DNA of 64,000 nucleotides. It comes from Sporosarcina psychrophila (GTDB taxonomy: Bacteria; Bacillota; Bacilli; Bacillales_A; Planococcaceae). The stretch is taken from contig NZ_CP014616.1 of assembly GCF_001590685.1 (NCBI RefSeq), positions 1,735,001 to 1,799,000 of the forward strand, written 5' to 3'. Below, piece after piece: positions 44,932 through 54,982 of this stretch. Position numbers and translations under genes: made by a program. The notes under the pieces were generated by a model. It was not told the DNA's origin and did no database searches. It was given only the letters and a program-made list of their open reading frames with translations. Each line of letters starts with the position of its first letter. Within the stretch, counting starts at the first letter, position 1.

Positions 44932-45654
44932 ATGAATGCGTATTTCAAGGAAATCGAATCATTGATGAAAAAAGTTATTCGAGAAGAACAGCGATCTGTT
45001 GAAAAGATTGCAGCAGAGATAATGAAACGCCTTTCGCGTGGTGGTATTGTTCAGTTATTCGGCTCAGGTCATTCTCACTTAATAGCGGAGGAGCCGTTTT
45101 TCCGTGCGGGCGGTTTAGTACCAGTACGACCAATTATTGTCGAGACTTTGATGCTTCATAATGGGGCTTCACAGGCATCTACGAATGAAAAAGACCCTGA
45201 ATTTACCCAAACATTTGCGGGTCAGCTAGACATTCGTTCTGAAGATGTAGTCATTATTATTTCAACTTCTGGACGAAATGTGGTACCAATAGATGTGGCG
45301 TATATTGCAAAAGAGTCCGGGGCTTATGTTGTTTCTCTCCAGTCTCTTTACTACAATGCGTCTGAACAGCCATCTAAACACCATTCAGGAAATAGACTTG
45401 AAGATGTTGCGGAAGCAGTTTTGAATACGCATGTAACGGTTGGGGATGGGCTTCTGCTATCGGAGGGAACACCTTATGCACCGGCTTCTGGCGTCATTGG
45501 GAATATGCTTCTTCATGCGACATTCAGTCGTGTGATTGGTATGATGATTGAAAGTGGGATAGAACCTCCAATATTTAAAAGCGCAAATTTGGATGGAAGC
45601 TCAGCACATAATGAGCAAATGATTGCTACTTATGGCAAGCGAATTAAGTTTTAA
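44932..45654 (+). CDS. SIS-domain protein (UPF0309-like sugar isomerase)
   Basis: 240 residues. Phosphosugar-binding SIS fold: GGIVQLFGSGHSHLIAEEPF, VVIIISTSGRNVVPIDVAYI, and a C-terminal SGVIGNMLLHATFSRVIGMM. Matches the UPF0309 group of uncharacterised sugar isomerase/etherase-like proteins. It lies inside the nag operon, 4 bases after nagR, so it may act on an amino-sugar phosphate such as a muropeptide-derived product (inference). Confidence 0.88.
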   Translation: MNAYFKEIESLMKKVIREEQRSVEKIAAEIMKRLSRGGIVQLFGSGHSHLIAEEPFFRAGGLVPVRPIIVETLMLHNGASQASTNEKDPEFTQTFAGQLDIRSEDVVIIISTSGRNVVPIDVAYIAKESGAYVVSLQSLYYNASEQPSKHHSGNRLEDVAEAVLNTHVTVGDGLLLSEGTPYAPASGVIGNMLLHATFSRVIGMMIESGIEPPIFKSANLDGSSAHNEQMIATYGKRIKF

Positions 45655-45691
45655 CTTGATTCGACTAATCTATTAAAAGGGAGAGTTTAAA

Positions 45692-45958
45692 ATGATTAAG
45701 AAAAATTACAAAGTTACTAGCAACGAGGGCCTTCACGCCCGTCCATCATCCGTATTAGTTTCAGCGGTGACACCATTTACGTCAGATGTGAAACTTGCAT
45801 ACATGGAAAAGACAGTGAACTTGAAATCGATTATGGGTGTTATGTCACTGGGAATTTCAGCTGGAGCCGACATTAAAATCATCGCTGATGGTGAGGATGA
45901 AGAAGCATTAATGGCTAAAGTGGATGAAGTAATAAAATCAGAAGGAATCGGTGAGTGA
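45692..45958 (+). CDS. HPr-family phosphocarrier protein
   Basis: 88 residues, the full HPr length. His 15 in NEGLHARPSS is the PEP-dependent phosphorylation site. Ser 46 in NLKSIMGVMSLG is the HPr kinase site. Both are present, so it could take part in PTS transfer and, with CcpA, in catabolite control. The sequence is divergent from canonical PtsH in the middle (SDVKLAYMEKTVNLKS). Last gene of the nag operon. No PTS permease or enzyme I is nearby, so it may be a dedicated HPr for a GlcNAc PTS elsewhere. Confidence 0.9.
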   Translation: MIKKNYKVTSNEGLHARPSSVLVSAVTPFTSDVKLAYMEKTVNLKSIMGVMSLGISAGADIKIIADGEDEEALMAKVDEVIKSEGIGE

Positions 45959-46009
45959 TTTCAACGATTTAAGGCATTTCACTTTTGCATGCTTTTAGCG
46001 TTTTGAATG

Positions 46010-46145
46010 CATCTATATATTGAACTACTAAAAACTATATAAACTAAGCGAAGGCGCCTGACAAGGGGTAGCCGAAGCCCTAAGACTGATGGCGAAGCTG
46101 TCTGGCTTAGGGCGGGAGGCATCCCAAGCGCCGAAGCGAAGTCAA
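46010..46145. repeat. Structured repeat, copy 3
   Basis: Stems GGCGC (46053-46057)/GCGCC (46128-46132), GCC (46071-46073)/GGC (46118-46120), GCCCTAAG (46077-46084)/CTTAGGGC (46106-46113). Relative to copies 1 and 2 the third stem has three compensated pairs (GAT..ATC becomes CCT..AGG), and the outer stem gains a Watson-Crick pair where copies 1 and 2 have G-U. Internal loop GAA/GGGA conserved. Confidence 0.8.
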
Positions 46146-46197
46146 TGGGATTATTTATTTCATCAAATATAAAACAAAGATGTTTCAAGTCCTTGTG

Positions 46198-46236
46198 AAA
46201 GCGTCACCGAGCTCTAGTCGGGTGACGCTTTACTGT
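46198..46236 (+). terminator. Intrinsic terminator of the nag operon
   Basis: AAAGCGTCACC (46198-46208) and GGTGACGCTTT (46221-46231), loop of 12, then ACTGTTTT. Confidence 0.8.
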
Positions 46237-46341
46237 TTTACGGGATAGCTCATCGACTTTTTTTACCTAATTGACCAATTATCAATGTTAAAACAGAAAT
46301 CGCTGTGATATAGTGGGAAATGATGAAAGAAGGTGTGCGTA

Positions 46342-47313
46342 TTGAGAAAGAAATACGGAAGACTCAGGAAAAAAGAAAATGTTATCGTCTTTCCAGGAAC
46401 ATTTGAAAAGCTTGTTGAAAATGGCCATGTAGCCGTCGAACAGGAGAACTATGAGTTAGCGGTGGAAGCATTTGACCAAGCTATTGTATATGAACCTGAC
46501 AATCCGGAATTTCTGGGACCATACGCGGTTGCCCTTTATGAGACAAAAGACTTTCAACGTGCAAAAGAAATTGCAGCAAGGCTCCTTCATAGCGGAACCG
46601 CCGATTACGTCGATGCAATGGAGCTGTATTTGACAATTAGCATTCAACTGCAGGAGTACGATGAAGTTGAAATGACAATTGATGCGCTAATTGATGAAGG
46701 AATCGTTCCGCCTGATATGCTGAACAAATTCAATTATCTGCGGGAATTGAATGGTCGTTTGTCTGACCGCTATGCACAGGACGAGCCCAGCTATCGGATG
46801 GAATTATTCACACTAGACGAATTCATGAAGATGGATGCTTTGGCACAACAGTATGCACTGGCTTCACTTGAAGGTAGTGATTTAACTGATTTAGTCCCTT
46901 TACTTGCGATAATTGTAGCGCGGGACGATGTGGCACCATTAGCAATTACGTTCGCATTAACGCTACTGCATCAGACAGGGCACTCTGATGAACTTACAGT
47001 GCGGAAATTCGGCTGGGAGAAGCGTATTGTTCCAGCAGCTATGACATTACCTGGGCAAGATGATTTAACGAAACAAGTTCTTGAAGAAGTGGATCGTCGG
47101 TTACTGCAGGATCCATCTAGATTAGAAATGGCTCAAGGTCTCATTGAGAAATTTGCAATTACTGCTTTCCCTTTCGGCTGGGGGACTCATCAAGCAGAAG
47201 AAGTCGCAACAGCCTATGTAAACTACATAGAAAGTCTGTTTTCAGGTGAGCAGTTACCCGAGACAGCACTGAACTTACTTATTCAACAGATTGACAACGA
47301 TTCGGACCTTTAA
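46342..47313 (+). CDS. ysoA: TPR-repeat protein (YsoA-like)
   Basis: 323 residues. Tetratricopeptide-like helices are visible in the first 130 residues (NGHVAVEQENYELAVEAFDQ, PEFLGPYAVALYETKDFQRA). The remainder is helical and acidic. In Bacillus the homologous gene ysoA also stands directly before tig. Function unknown; probably a scaffold. The TTG at 46342 is preferred: the AGAAGGTG Shine-Dalgarno (46329-46336) would be inside the coding sequence if the GTG at 46333 were used. Confidence 0.85.
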   Translation: MRKKYGRLRKKENVIVFPGTFEKLVENGHVAVEQENYELAVEAFDQAIVYEPDNPEFLGPYAVALYETKDFQRAKEIAARLLHSGTADYVDAMELYLTISIQLQEYDEVEMTIDALIDEGIVPPDMLNKFNYLRELNGRLSDRYAQDEPSYRMELFTLDEFMKMDALAQQYALASLEGSDLTDLVPLLAIIVARDDVAPLAITFALTLLHQTGHSDELTVRKFGWEKRIVPAAMTLPGQDDLTKQVLEEVDRRLLQDPSRLEMAQGLIEKFAITAFPFGWGTHQAEEVATAYVNYIESLFSGEQLPETALNLLIQQIDNDSDL

Positions 47314-47426
47314 CAAAGTGTGAAATCTGTTGAAAGATGAAGAGACTATGATATACTGAAATGGTTGTCAATGGAGTATATACGGAACAAAAGATATTGG
47401 CCAAAACGATTCGGAGGTATTTAATT

Positions 47427-48713
47427 ATGTCAGTTAAATGGGAAAAGCAAGAAGGAAACACAGGGATTCTAACAGTAGAAGTACCTGCAGAAGCAGTAAC
47501 GGTAGGTCTTGATAAAGCATTCAAGAAAGTTGTGAAAACAATACAAGCACCAGGATTCCGTAAAGGGAAAATGCCACGTCAAATGTTTGAAAAAATGTAT
47601 GGCGTAGAATCACTTTACAATGAAGCACTTGATTTCATCCTTCCAGAAGCATATTCAAATGCTCTTGACGAAGCAGGCGTTGAACCAATCGATCGTCCTG
47701 AAATTGACATCGAGCAAATGGAAAAAGGAAAAGACCTTATTTTCAAAGCGGTTGTTACATTGAAACCAGAAGTGAAACTTGGCGATTATAAAGGCCTTGA
47801 AGTAACACGTCAGGAAACAACAGTTACTGACGAAGAAATCGAAGAGCAACTGAAAGATCGTCAACAAAAATTCGCTGAATTAGCTATTAAAGAAGATGGC
47901 GCAGTTGAAAATGGCGACACAGTGAAAATCGATTTCGAAGGTTCTGTTGATGGAGAAGTTTTCGACGGCGGAAAATCTGAAGGGTACGACCTTGAAATCG
48001 GTTCAGGTTCATTTATCCCTGGATTCGAAGAACAATTGGTTGGCATGAAACAAGACGAAGAAAAAGACGTCGAAGTGAATTTCCCTGAAGAATACCATGC
48101 AGCAGAACTTGCTGGTAAACCAGCGATTTTCAAAGTGAAAATTCATGAAATCAAGTCAAAAGAAGTTCCAGCACTTGATGACGAACTTGCAAAAGAAATT
48201 GATGAAGAAGTAGAAAGTCTTGAAGCATTACGTACGAAGCTGAAAGAAACTACTTTGGAAGAGAAGAAATCGGCATCTGAAGTAGCACTTCGCGACGATC
48301 TTGTCGAAGCGGCTGCGAGAAATATGGAAGTCGAAATTCCTGAAGTAATGATCAATTCTGAAATTGAACGTATGATGGAAGAGTTCGGACAACGTCTTCA
48401 ATCACAAGGTATGAACCTTGAGCTTTACTTCCAGTTCTCTGGACAAGATGAAGAAGCACTTCGTTCACAAATGAAAGACGATGCACAAAACCGTGTTCGC
48501 GTTTCACTTGTACTTGAAGCGATTGGTAAAGCTGAAAACATCGTAGTTGAAGAAGCTGATATTAACGCAGAACTTGAAAAAATGTCCGCGCAATTCGGTA
48601 TGGATGTTGAGCAAATTAAAACAACACTTGGTGGAACTTCTGTTCTTGAAAATGACCTTCGTTTCAATAAAACAGTTGAATTCCTTGTTGAAAATGCAAA
48701 GATTACTGAATAA
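47427..48713 (+). CDS. tig: Trigger factor, ribosome-associated chaperone and peptidyl-prolyl isomerase
   Basis: 428 residues. Ribosome-binding domain 1-145 with the signature [17 protein letters not shown] (G-F-R-x-G-x-x-P), FKBP-type isomerase domain about 150-245 ([40 protein letters not shown]), C-terminal substrate cradle 250-428. Holds nascent chains at the ribosome exit. The ATG at 47427 follows CGGAGGT; a longer frame from 47361 is not family-like. Closed by a terminator, so largely monocistronic. Confidence 0.97.
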   Translation: MSVKWEKQEGNTGILTVEVPAEAVTVGLDKAFKKVVKTIQAPGFRKGKMPRQMFEKMYGVESLYNEALDFILPEAYSNALDEAGVEPIDRPEIDIEQMEKGKDLIFKAVVTLKPEVKLGDYKGLEVTRQETTVTDEEIEEQLKDRQQKFAELAIKEDGAVENGDTVKIDFEGSVDGEVFDGGKSEGYDLEIGSGSFIPGFEEQLVGMKQDEEKDVEVNFPEEYHAAELAGKPAIFKVKIHEIKSKEVPALDDELAKEIDEEVESLEALRTKLKETTLEEKKSASEVALRDDLVEAAARNMEVEIPEVMINSEIERMMEEFGQRLQSQGMNLELYFQFSGQDEEALRSQMKDDAQNRVRVSLVLEAIGKAENIVVEEADINAELEKMSAQFGMDVEQIKTTLGGTSVLENDLRFNKTVEFLVENAKITE

Positions 48714-48728
48714 TAAAGTGAAATAAGG

Positions 48729-48757
48729 ACAAGGTACGGAAGACCGTACCTTGTTTT
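48729..48757 (+). terminator. Intrinsic terminator of tig
   Basis: ACAAGGTACGG (48729-48739), loop AAGA, CCGTACCTTGT (48744-48754), T run. Confidence 0.9.
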
Positions 48758-48862
48758 TCATAGAAAGACATAGAATTACCTTCTTGAATAGGGAAGAATT
48801 CTAATTAGTTGATAAAAACGGGGGAATCTTGTAAGATTGTCACTTGAATAGGGGTGAGCATA

Positions 48863-50128
48863 ATGTTCAAATTTAACGATGAAAAAGATAACTTGAACTG
48901 TTCTTTTTGCGGGAAATCCCAGGAACAGGTTCGTAAGTTAGTCGCTGGTCAAGGCGTCTATATTTGTGATGAATGTGTTGAACTTTGTGCTGAAATCGTT
49001 GAAGAGGAAGTCGGACTTGAAGAAGGTTTCGAGCTTAAAGACGTTCCGAAGCCGAAAGAAATACAAAGTATACTCGATGAATACCTTATTGGACAGGACC
49101 GTGCAAAGAAATCACTTTCAGTTGCTGTCTATAATCACTATAAACGTGTTAATTCGAACAGTAAGATTGATGATGTCGAGCTATCGAAATCCAATATCGT
49201 CTTAATCGGACCAACAGGGAGCGGTAAAACATTACTTGCTCAAACGCTTGCTAGAATCCTCGATGTACCTTTCGCGATTGCAGATGCTACATCTTTGACG
49301 GAAGCGGGATATGTTGGTGAAGACGTAGAAAATATTCTATTGAAACTGATTCAGGCTGCAGATTATGATGTAGATCGTGCGGAAAAAGGGATCATCTATA
49401 TTGATGAAATCGATAAAGTCGCGCGTAAATCCGAAAATGCGTCCATTACACGTGACGTGTCAGGGGAAGGTGTCCAACAGGCACTTCTTAAAATTCTTGA
49501 AGGGACAGTTGCGAGCGTGCCACCACAAGGCGGACGTAAACATCCACATCAAGAATTTATCCAAATCGACACGACGAATATTCTCTTTATTGTTGGGGGA
49601 GCATTCGACGGAATTGAAGAAATCATTAAACGCCGCATCGGACAAAAAGTAATTGGTTTCGGTGCTGAGCCGAACTTGGTTATTGAAGAGGAGTCTTACC
49701 TTGCTAAACTGATTCCGGAAGATCTTCAACGTTTTGGTCTGATACCAGAGTTCGTAGGTCGTTTACCTGTTCTTGCAAGTTTGGAGCAGTTGAGCGAAGA
49801 TACGCTGTATCAGATTTTGACGCTTCCGAAAAATGCGATTGTAAAACAATACCAAAAAATGTTTGGGCTGGACAATGTTGAACTGCGATTCGAAGATGAT
49901 GCCTTGCTTGAAATTGCAAAAGAGGCAATCACACGAAAAACAGGTGCTCGTGGTCTGCGTTCAATCATTGAGAATATCATGCTCGACGTAATGTATGAAC
50001 TGCCTTCACTTGAAGAAGTGACTGAGTGTGTCATTACTAAAGACTCCGTCTTGGGGCAATCAAATCCAATTCTTTTAACAGCGGACGGTACCCGAGTTCA
50101 TCTGGATAATGAGAAAGACTCGGCGTAA
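48863..50128 (+). CDS. clpX: ClpX, ATP-dependent unfoldase of the ClpXP protease
   Basis: 421 residues. N-terminal C4 zinc finger (Cys 13, 16, 35, 38), AAA+ domain with Walker [14 protein letters not shown], Walker [10 protein letters not shown], pore loop 1 GYVGED, sensor [20 protein letters not shown], and the IGF-type ClpP-docking tripeptide in KVIGFGAE. Recognises and threads tagged proteins into ClpP, which is encoded elsewhere. The ATG at 48863 follows GGGGTGAG; a GTG three codons earlier overlaps it. Confidence 0.97.
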   Translation: MFKFNDEKDNLNCSFCGKSQEQVRKLVAGQGVYICDECVELCAEIVEEEVGLEEGFELKDVPKPKEIQSILDEYLIGQDRAKKSLSVAVYNHYKRVNSNSKIDDVELSKSNIVLIGPTGSGKTLLAQTLARILDVPFAIADATSLTEAGYVGEDVENILLKLIQAADYDVDRAEKGIIYIDEIDKVARKSENASITRDVSGEGVQQALLKILEGTVASVPPQGGRKHPHQEFIQIDTTNILFIVGGAFDGIEEIIKRRIGQKVIGFGAEPNLVIEEESYLAKLIPEDLQRFGLIPEFVGRLPVLASLEQLSEDTLYQILTLPKNAIVKQYQKMFGLDNVELRFEDDALLEIAKEAITRKTGARGLRSIIENIMLDVMYELPSLEEVTECVITKDSVLGQSNPILLTADGTRVHLDNEKDSA

Positions 50129-50141
50129 CGCCTGAAGGATG

Positions 50142-50197
50142 AAGCTGACTCCGATGACGCGCGTGAAAATGCGCTCTTCGGATGTCAGCTTTTTTTA
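50142..50197 (+). terminator. Intrinsic terminator of clpX
   Basis: AAGCTGAC..CCGA..GCGC pairs with GCGC..TCGG..GTCAGCTTTTTTT, a long stem with small bulges and a T run. Confidence 0.85.
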
Positions 50198-50252
50198 AAT
50201 ATTTGATTGAACTAAAAGTTGGATATACATAATTAATGGAGGTGACTTCCGC

Positions 50253-52577
50253 ATGTTAACTAATGAATTGAACAATATACCATTGTTGCCGCTGCGTGGG
50301 CTGCTCGTATACCCTACGATGATTTTACATATTGATGTTGGAAGAGAGCGCTCCGTATTTGCCATTGAACACGCAATCGCACAGGATAACCTTATTTTTC
50401 TTGCTACGCAGAAAGATATAAGTATAGAAAATCCGGAACCGGAGGATCTGTATAAAGTAGGGACATTGGCGTTTGTTAAATCGATGACACAACTACCAAA
50501 CGGGACGTATCGTATACTTATTGAAGGAATTGAACGTGCAGAATGGTCGGATTATGAGGAAGCGGATCTTTATCCCGTGGTTAAAGTAATTGGTTATCCA
50601 GATGATGAGGAAATTGATGCTGAATCAGAAGCGCTAATGAGAACGCTACTTACATATTTCAAAAAGTACTCAAAAATCTCGAAAAAAGTGACAGAAGAAA
50701 CATATGATTCTGTCGCTTCAATTATAGAACCGGGAAGACTGGCAGATACGGTCGCTTCTCATTTACCGCTGAAATTGGTTGCAAAGCAAGAAGTACTTGA
50801 AATAAAAAATGTCAATGAACGCCTTGAATGGCTTATGAGTAGACTTTATAATGAGCAAGAAGTGCTGAACCTTGAAAAGAAAATTAATGAACGTGTCAGG
50901 GAAGCCATGGAGCGAACGCAAAAAGAGTTTTATTTGCGTGAGCAGATGAAGGCGATTCAGACTGAACTCGGTGATAAAGACGGTAAAGGTCTAGAAGTAA
51001 TAGACTTGACTGAAAAAATTGAGAGTTCCGGTATGCCGGCAGGTGTTAGAGAAGCCGCGTTGCGTGAACTCGACAGATATGAAAAACTACCATCTGCTGC
51101 AGCTGAAAGCGGAATCATCCGTAATTATATCGAGTGGCTCGTTACGTTGCCATGGTCCGATGCATCAACAGATCAGCTTGACATTAATCGCTCGGAAGAA
51201 ATCTTAAATCGCGACCACGATGGACTAGAAGCTGTTAAAGAACGTATACTTGAATATTTGGCAGTTCGTCAATTAACGAATTCATTACGGGGACCAATCC
51301 TTTGTCTTGCGGGTCCACCAGGTGTCGGAAAAACGTCTTTAGCTAGGTCTATTGCAGAATCTCTAGGTAGGAAGTTTGTTCGAATCTCACTTGGCGGAGT
51401 GCGTGACGAGTCGGAAATTCGTGGTCATAGACGGACATATGTGGGCGCAATGCCTGGGCGAATTATTCAAGGTATGAAAAAAGCTGGCAAGATTAACCCC
51501 GTGTTCTTACTGGATGAAATCGATAAGATGTCGAATGACTTCCGTGGGGATCCATCGTCCGCGATGCTTGAGGTGCTTGACCCAGAACAAAACAATAAAT
51601 TTAGTGATCATTACATCGAAGAGCCTTATAACTTATCGAATGTTTTGTTCATTGCGACTGCCAATGATTTAAGTGCAATTCCGGGACCACTTCGTGACCG
51701 GATGGAAATCATTTCAATTGCCGGTTACACAGAAATTGAGAAGCACGCTATTGCGAAAAATCACTTGATCCCGAAACAGTTGAAAGAGCACGGACTGACA
51801 AAATCGCAGGTTCGTATCAATGATCCTGCGATTCAGGACATTGTAAGGTATTATACACGCGAGGCAGGTGTACGTGGCCTAGAACGACAAATTGCTGGTA
51901 TTTGCCGTAAAGCTGCGAAACTGATTGTCACGGGAGAGAAGAAAAGTATAACGGTTAGTTCTAAAACACTTGAATCTCTTATTGGTAAAAAGAAATACAG
52001 GTATGGACAGGCGGAGACAGTGAATCAAATAGGCGTCGCGACAGGACTTGCTTATACGCAAGTTGGTGGAGATACATTGCAGATTGAGGTTTCTTTATCG
52101 CCAGGAAAAGGTAAACTTATACTGACGGGTAAACTTGGAGATGTTATGAAAGAGTCTGCCCAAACTGCATTGTCCTACGTGCGTTCGAAAACGGTGGAAT
52201 TCGGTATTGATCCAGATTTCCATGAAAAGTGTGATATTCATATCCATGTACCTGAAGGTGCGATCCCTAAAGATGGTCCTTCAGCCGGTGTGACGATTGC
52301 TACATCACTGGTCTCTGCATTGACTTCACGGCCAGTACGCCGTGAGGTCGGGATGACTGGTGAAATTACACTGCGCGGTAGAGTTTTACCGATTGGTGGC
52401 GTGAAAGAAAAAACATTAAGTGCCCATCGAGCTGGCTTGACGACGATTATCTTGCCAAAAGAAAATGAGCGCGACATCGAAGATATTCCAGAAAGCGTCC
52501 GAGAGGAACTGACATTTAAACTCGTTTCTGACGCAGAAGAGGTCCTCGAAATTGCATTGGAGGAGACTTCCAAATGA
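50253..52577 (+). CDS. lonA: ATP-dependent protease Lon (LonA)
   Basis: 774 residues. Lon substrate-binding N domain (1-205; [20 protein letters not shown]), coiled coil (about 205-300), AAA+ domain with [13 protein letters not shown] and [10 protein letters not shown], and C-terminal protease domain with the Ser-Lys dyad: Ser in [15 protein letters not shown] (about 676) and Lys in [14 protein letters not shown] (about 719). Degrades misfolded and regulatory proteins. Start follows GGAGGTGA. It overlaps ysxC by 4 bases. lonB, which separates clpX and lonA in B. subtilis, is absent. Confidence 0.97.
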   Translation: MLTNELNNIPLLPLRGLLVYPTMILHIDVGRERSVFAIEHAIAQDNLIFLATQKDISIENPEPEDLYKVGTLAFVKSMTQLPNGTYRILIEGIERAEWSDYEEADLYPVVKVIGYPDDEEIDAESEALMRTLLTYFKKYSKISKKVTEETYDSVASIIEPGRLADTVASHLPLKLVAKQEVLEIKNVNERLEWLMSRLYNEQEVLNLEKKINERVREAMERTQKEFYLREQMKAIQTELGDKDGKGLEVIDLTEKIESSGMPAGVREAALRELDRYEKLPSAAAESGIIRNYIEWLVTLPWSDASTDQLDINRSEEILNRDHDGLEAVKERILEYLAVRQLTNSLRGPILCLAGPPGVGKTSLARSIAESLGRKFVRISLGGVRDESEIRGHRRTYVGAMPGRIIQGMKKAGKINPVFLLDEIDKMSNDFRGDPSSAMLEVLDPEQNNKFSDHYIEEPYNLSNVLFIATANDLSAIPGPLRDRMEIISIAGYTEIEKHAIAKNHLIPKQLKEHGLTKSQVRINDPAIQDIVRYYTREAGVRGLERQIAGICRKAAKLIVTGEKKSITVSSKTLESLIGKKKYRYGQAETVNQIGVATGLAYTQVGGDTLQIEVSLSPGKGKLILTGKLGDVMKESAQTALSYVRSKTVEFGIDPDFHEKCDIHIHVPEGAIPKDGPSAGVTIATSLVSALTSRPVRREVGMTGEITLRGRVLPIGGVKEKTLSAHRAGLTTIILPKENERDIEDIPESVREELTFKLVSDAEEVLEIALEETSK

Positions 52578-53155
52578 AAGTCCATAACGTAGAAATGATA
52601 ATGAGTGCTGTACGCCCCGAACAATATCCGGCGGAAGGGTATCCGGAATTTGCGTTAGCAGGCCGGTCGAACGTCGGTAAATCATCTTTCATAAACAAGA
52701 TGATTGGTAGAAAAAGCCTTGCTCGAACTTCTTCGAAGCCAGGTAAGACACAAACATTAAACTTTTATAAAATTGAAGAGCAATTATTTTTCGTCGATGT
52801 ACCGGGATACGGGTATGCAAAAGTATCCAAGTCTTCTCGTGAAACATGGGGGAAATTCATTCAACAATATATGACTGAACGGGAGCCACTTCGAGCTGTC
52901 ATTCAAATTGTAGATTTACGCCACGCTCCAAGTGCTGATGATTGTGCAATGTACGATTTCCTTGTAGAGAATAATATGCCTGCAATCATCATTGCGACGA
53001 AAGCGGACAAGATTCCAAAAGGGAAATGGGAAAAGCATAAAAAAGTCGTTCGTGAAACGCTTGCAATGCGACCATACGATGCATTAATTGTCTTTTCATC
53101 TGAAAAGGGAATCGGAATGGACGAAGCATGGAAAGAGATTGAAAGCAGAATGTAA
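52574..53155 (+). CDS. ysxC: Ribosome-assembly GTPase YsxC/EngB
   Basis: 193 residues of the EngB family. G1 [14 protein letters not shown]2 region [14 protein letters not shown]3 DVPGYG, G4 TKADK, G5 SSEKG. Essential for 50S subunit assembly. Its start overlaps lonA by 4 bases (ATGA), the conserved lonA-ysxC arrangement. Followed by a terminator. Confidence 0.97.
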   Translation: MKVHNVEMIMSAVRPEQYPAEGYPEFALAGRSNVGKSSFINKMIGRKSLARTSSKPGKTQTLNFYKIEEQLFFVDVPGYGYAKVSKSSRETWGKFIQQYMTEREPLRAVIQIVDLRHAPSADDCAMYDFLVENNMPAIIIATKADKIPKGKWEKHKKVVRETLAMRPYDALIVFSSEKGIGMDEAWKEIESRM

Positions 53156-53173
53156 TTGTAGAATTGGAAAATC

Positions 53174-53208
53174 CGGAAGACGAGATATACATCGTTTTCC
53201 GTTTTTTT
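53174..53208 (+). terminator. Intrinsic terminator of lonA-ysxC
   Basis: CGGAAGACGA (53174-53183) and TCGTTTTCCG (53192-53201), one G-T pair, then seven T. Confidence 0.85.
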
Positions 53209-53237
53209 ATAGTGTGCTGGCGCACAGTTTAGTAATT

Positions 53238-53310
53238 CAGTCGTATACTATAATAATTTGTTCTTCAGTTTTCTTATCCAGTCGTATAGTTTAGTCAATC
53301 TGTCGTATAG
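53238..53310 (+). repeat. Three direct repeats of (C/T)-GTCGTATA upstream of hemA
   Basis: CAGTCGTATACT (53238), CAGTCGTATAGT (53279), CTGTCGTATAGT (53300). Spacing of 41 and 21 bases is close to four and two helical turns, which would place protein-binding sites on one face of the DNA. No known regulator is recognised. Confidence 0.55.
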
Positions 53311-53480
53311 TATTAGTAATCGGTAATGCAGTTCCAATAAATTTGATTTAGGATTGCACATTAATTGCATGTGAAATCGAAGGCTGTTAGGATTAGATTA
53401 TAATCATTATAAATAGTTACGTTTAACCGTTCGTAGTCATAGGTTGTTCACAATTTCCAACAAGAAAAGTGATAACTATA

Positions 53481-53489
53481 TGGTATAAT
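53481..53489 (+). promoter_or_regulatory. Extended -10 promoter of hemA
   Basis: TGGTATAAT is an extended -10 (TGN-TATAAT). The -35 is weak. Predicted start near 53496, giving a leader of about 33 bases. Confidence 0.65.
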
Positions 53490-53513
53490 GGGAAGCGTGA
53501 AATAGAACGTGAG

Positions 53514-53527
53514 AGGTGTGAACACCT
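53514..53527 (+). promoter_or_regulatory. Hairpin masking the hemA Shine-Dalgarno
   Basis: AGGTG (53514-53518), loop TGAA, CACCT (53523-53527), ending one base before the ATG at 53529. The Shine-Dalgarno AGGTG is in the 5' arm, so the stem would limit translation initiation unless opened. Confidence 0.5.
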
Positions 53528-53528
53528 G

Positions 53529-54893
53529 ATGCATACAATCGTAATCGGTGTCAATCACCGGACAGCACCTGTTGAAATAAGAGAGAAATTATCCTTTATT
53601 GAATCAGAACTGCCGCAGGCGATGCAAACATTGCAACAGCAAAAAAGTATATTAGAAAATATTATTATATCAACTTGTAATCGAACTGAAATTTATGCAG
53701 TTGTTGATCAGTTGCATACGGGTCGTTATTACGTGAAGAATTTCTTGGCTGAGTGGTTCGATTTGCCACTTGAGTCTTTCTCTTCTCATTTAATTATCAT
53801 GGAAAATGATGGTGCGATTGAGCATCTGATGCGCGTATCGGCAGGTATCGATTCTATGGTACTTGGTGAGACACAGATTTTAGGTCAAGTGAGGGACAGT
53901 TTCCTTGAAGGCCAAACAATTGGTACAACAGGTACTGTTTTCAATGAGCTATTTAAACAAGCCGTAACGCTTGCGAAAAAAGCCCACACTGAAACTGCAA
54001 TTGGCGATAACGCTGTCTCAGTTTCCTATGCTGCTGTAGAACTCGGTAAAAAGATCTTTGGTACATTGGACCAAAAGCATGTGGCCATTCTTGGAGCAGG
54101 CGAAATGGGTGAACTTGCCGTTAAGAACTTGCACGGAAGCGGTGCAAGCAAAGTGACAGTTGTTAACAGGACACTGTCGAAAGCGGAAGTCCTTGCCGAT
54201 AAATTCGGAGGTGTTGCGAAGTCAATGCAAGAACTGCAATGTACACTTCTTGAAGCAGATGTACTGATTAGTTCAACAGGTGCAAACGACTTCGTTATCG
54301 ATTTTGAACTTATGCAGTTAGTAGGTCGGTTGCGTAAAGGAAGACCAATATTTATGGTAGATATCGCAGTACCGCGGGATTTGGATCCACGTATCGGCGA
54401 TCTACCAAATGTTTTCCTTTACGATATCGATGATTTACAAGGAATTGTGGAAGCGAATCTCGCGGAAAGAAAGCGAGCAGCCGAAGAAATTGGCCTTATG
54501 ATTGAGCAGGAACTTGTCGTATTTAAAGAATGGGTTGCTACACTTGGAGTGGTTCCGATTATATCGGCACTTCGTCAAAAAGCGAATCGCATCCAATCGG
54601 AGACAATGGCGAGTATTGAAAACAAAATGCCAAATTTAACTGAACGTGAAAAGAAAGTATTAAGCAAGCATACGAAATCTATCGTTAATCAATTATTGAA
54701 AGATCCTATTCTACAGGCGAAAGAGCTGTCAATGGATCCGAAAGCATCCGAAAAGTTGGAATTGTTCCAGCAAATATTCGGTATTGATGAAGATGTAGTA
54801 AATGAGAAAGAAACGCTTGCAAAACAGGCGAAACAACGGTTAAAAGTCAGAGCTGAAAGACATGCGACGGCACAACCGGATTTGACATTTTGA
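53529..54893 (+). CDS. hemA: Glutamyl-tRNA reductase
   Basis: 454 residues. First committed step of heme synthesis: reduces glutamyl-tRNA to glutamate-1-semialdehyde with NADPH. Catalytic Cys 50 in [31 protein letters not shown] fold [19 protein letters not shown]-terminal dimer helices from about 320. The ATG at 53529 ([14 protein letters not shown]) is the conserved start; the frame runs to 53469 but without similarity. First gene of hemAXCDBL. In related species HemA is regulated by HemX and heme through protein level. Confidence 0.96.
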   Translation: MHTIVIGVNHRTAPVEIREKLSFIESELPQAMQTLQQQKSILENIIISTCNRTEIYAVVDQLHTGRYYVKNFLAEWFDLPLESFSSHLIIMENDGAIEHLMRVSAGIDSMVLGETQILGQVRDSFLEGQTIGTTGTVFNELFKQAVTLAKKAHTETAIGDNAVSVSYAAVELGKKIFGTLDQKHVAILGAGEMGELAVKNLHGSGASKVTVVNRTLSKAEVLADKFGGVAKSMQELQCTLLEADVLISSTGANDFVIDFELMQLVGRLRKGRPIFMVDIAVPRDLDPRIGDLPNVFLYDIDDLQGIVEANLAERKRAAEEIGLMIEQELVVFKEWVATLGVVPIISALRQKANRIQSETMASIENKMPNLTEREKKVLSKHTKSIVNQLLKDPILQAKELSMDPKASEKLELFQQIFGIDEDVVNEKETLAKQAKQRLKVRAERHATAQPDLTF

Positions 54894-54904
54894 ACGTTTG
54901 TCAA

Positions 54905-54954
54905 AGGGGCGTTTCCGCATCAGTGTGATACACTATAGATGCAGAAACGCCCCT
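54905..54954 (+). promoter_or_regulatory. Long hairpin between hemA and hemX
   Basis: AGGGGCGTTTC (54905-54915) with GAAACGCCCCT (54944-54954), and GCAT/ATGC inside, around a loop of 18 bases. No T run follows, so attenuation or mRNA processing is more likely than full termination. Confidence 0.75.
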
Positions 54955-54982
54955 ATTAGTTCGGAAAGGCAGAGAGGTTATC

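Larger units (their letters stand above)
45959..46341. other. Intergenic region between nag operon and ysoA
   Basis: Contains structured repeat copy 3 (46010-46145) and the terminator at 46198-46231. No gene. Confidence 0.6.
53156..53528. other. Intergenic region before hemA with short repeats
   Basis: Terminator at 53174-53208, three 11-12-bp repeats (53238-53310), the hemA promoter (53481-53489) and a hairpin around the hemA ribosome binding site. Confidence 0.6.

Noticed and set aside
53238..53310. Idea that the three GTCGTATA repeats are a CRISPR array or plasmid iterons
   Set aside because: Units are too short, the spacing is uneven, and there are no cas or replication genes nearby.
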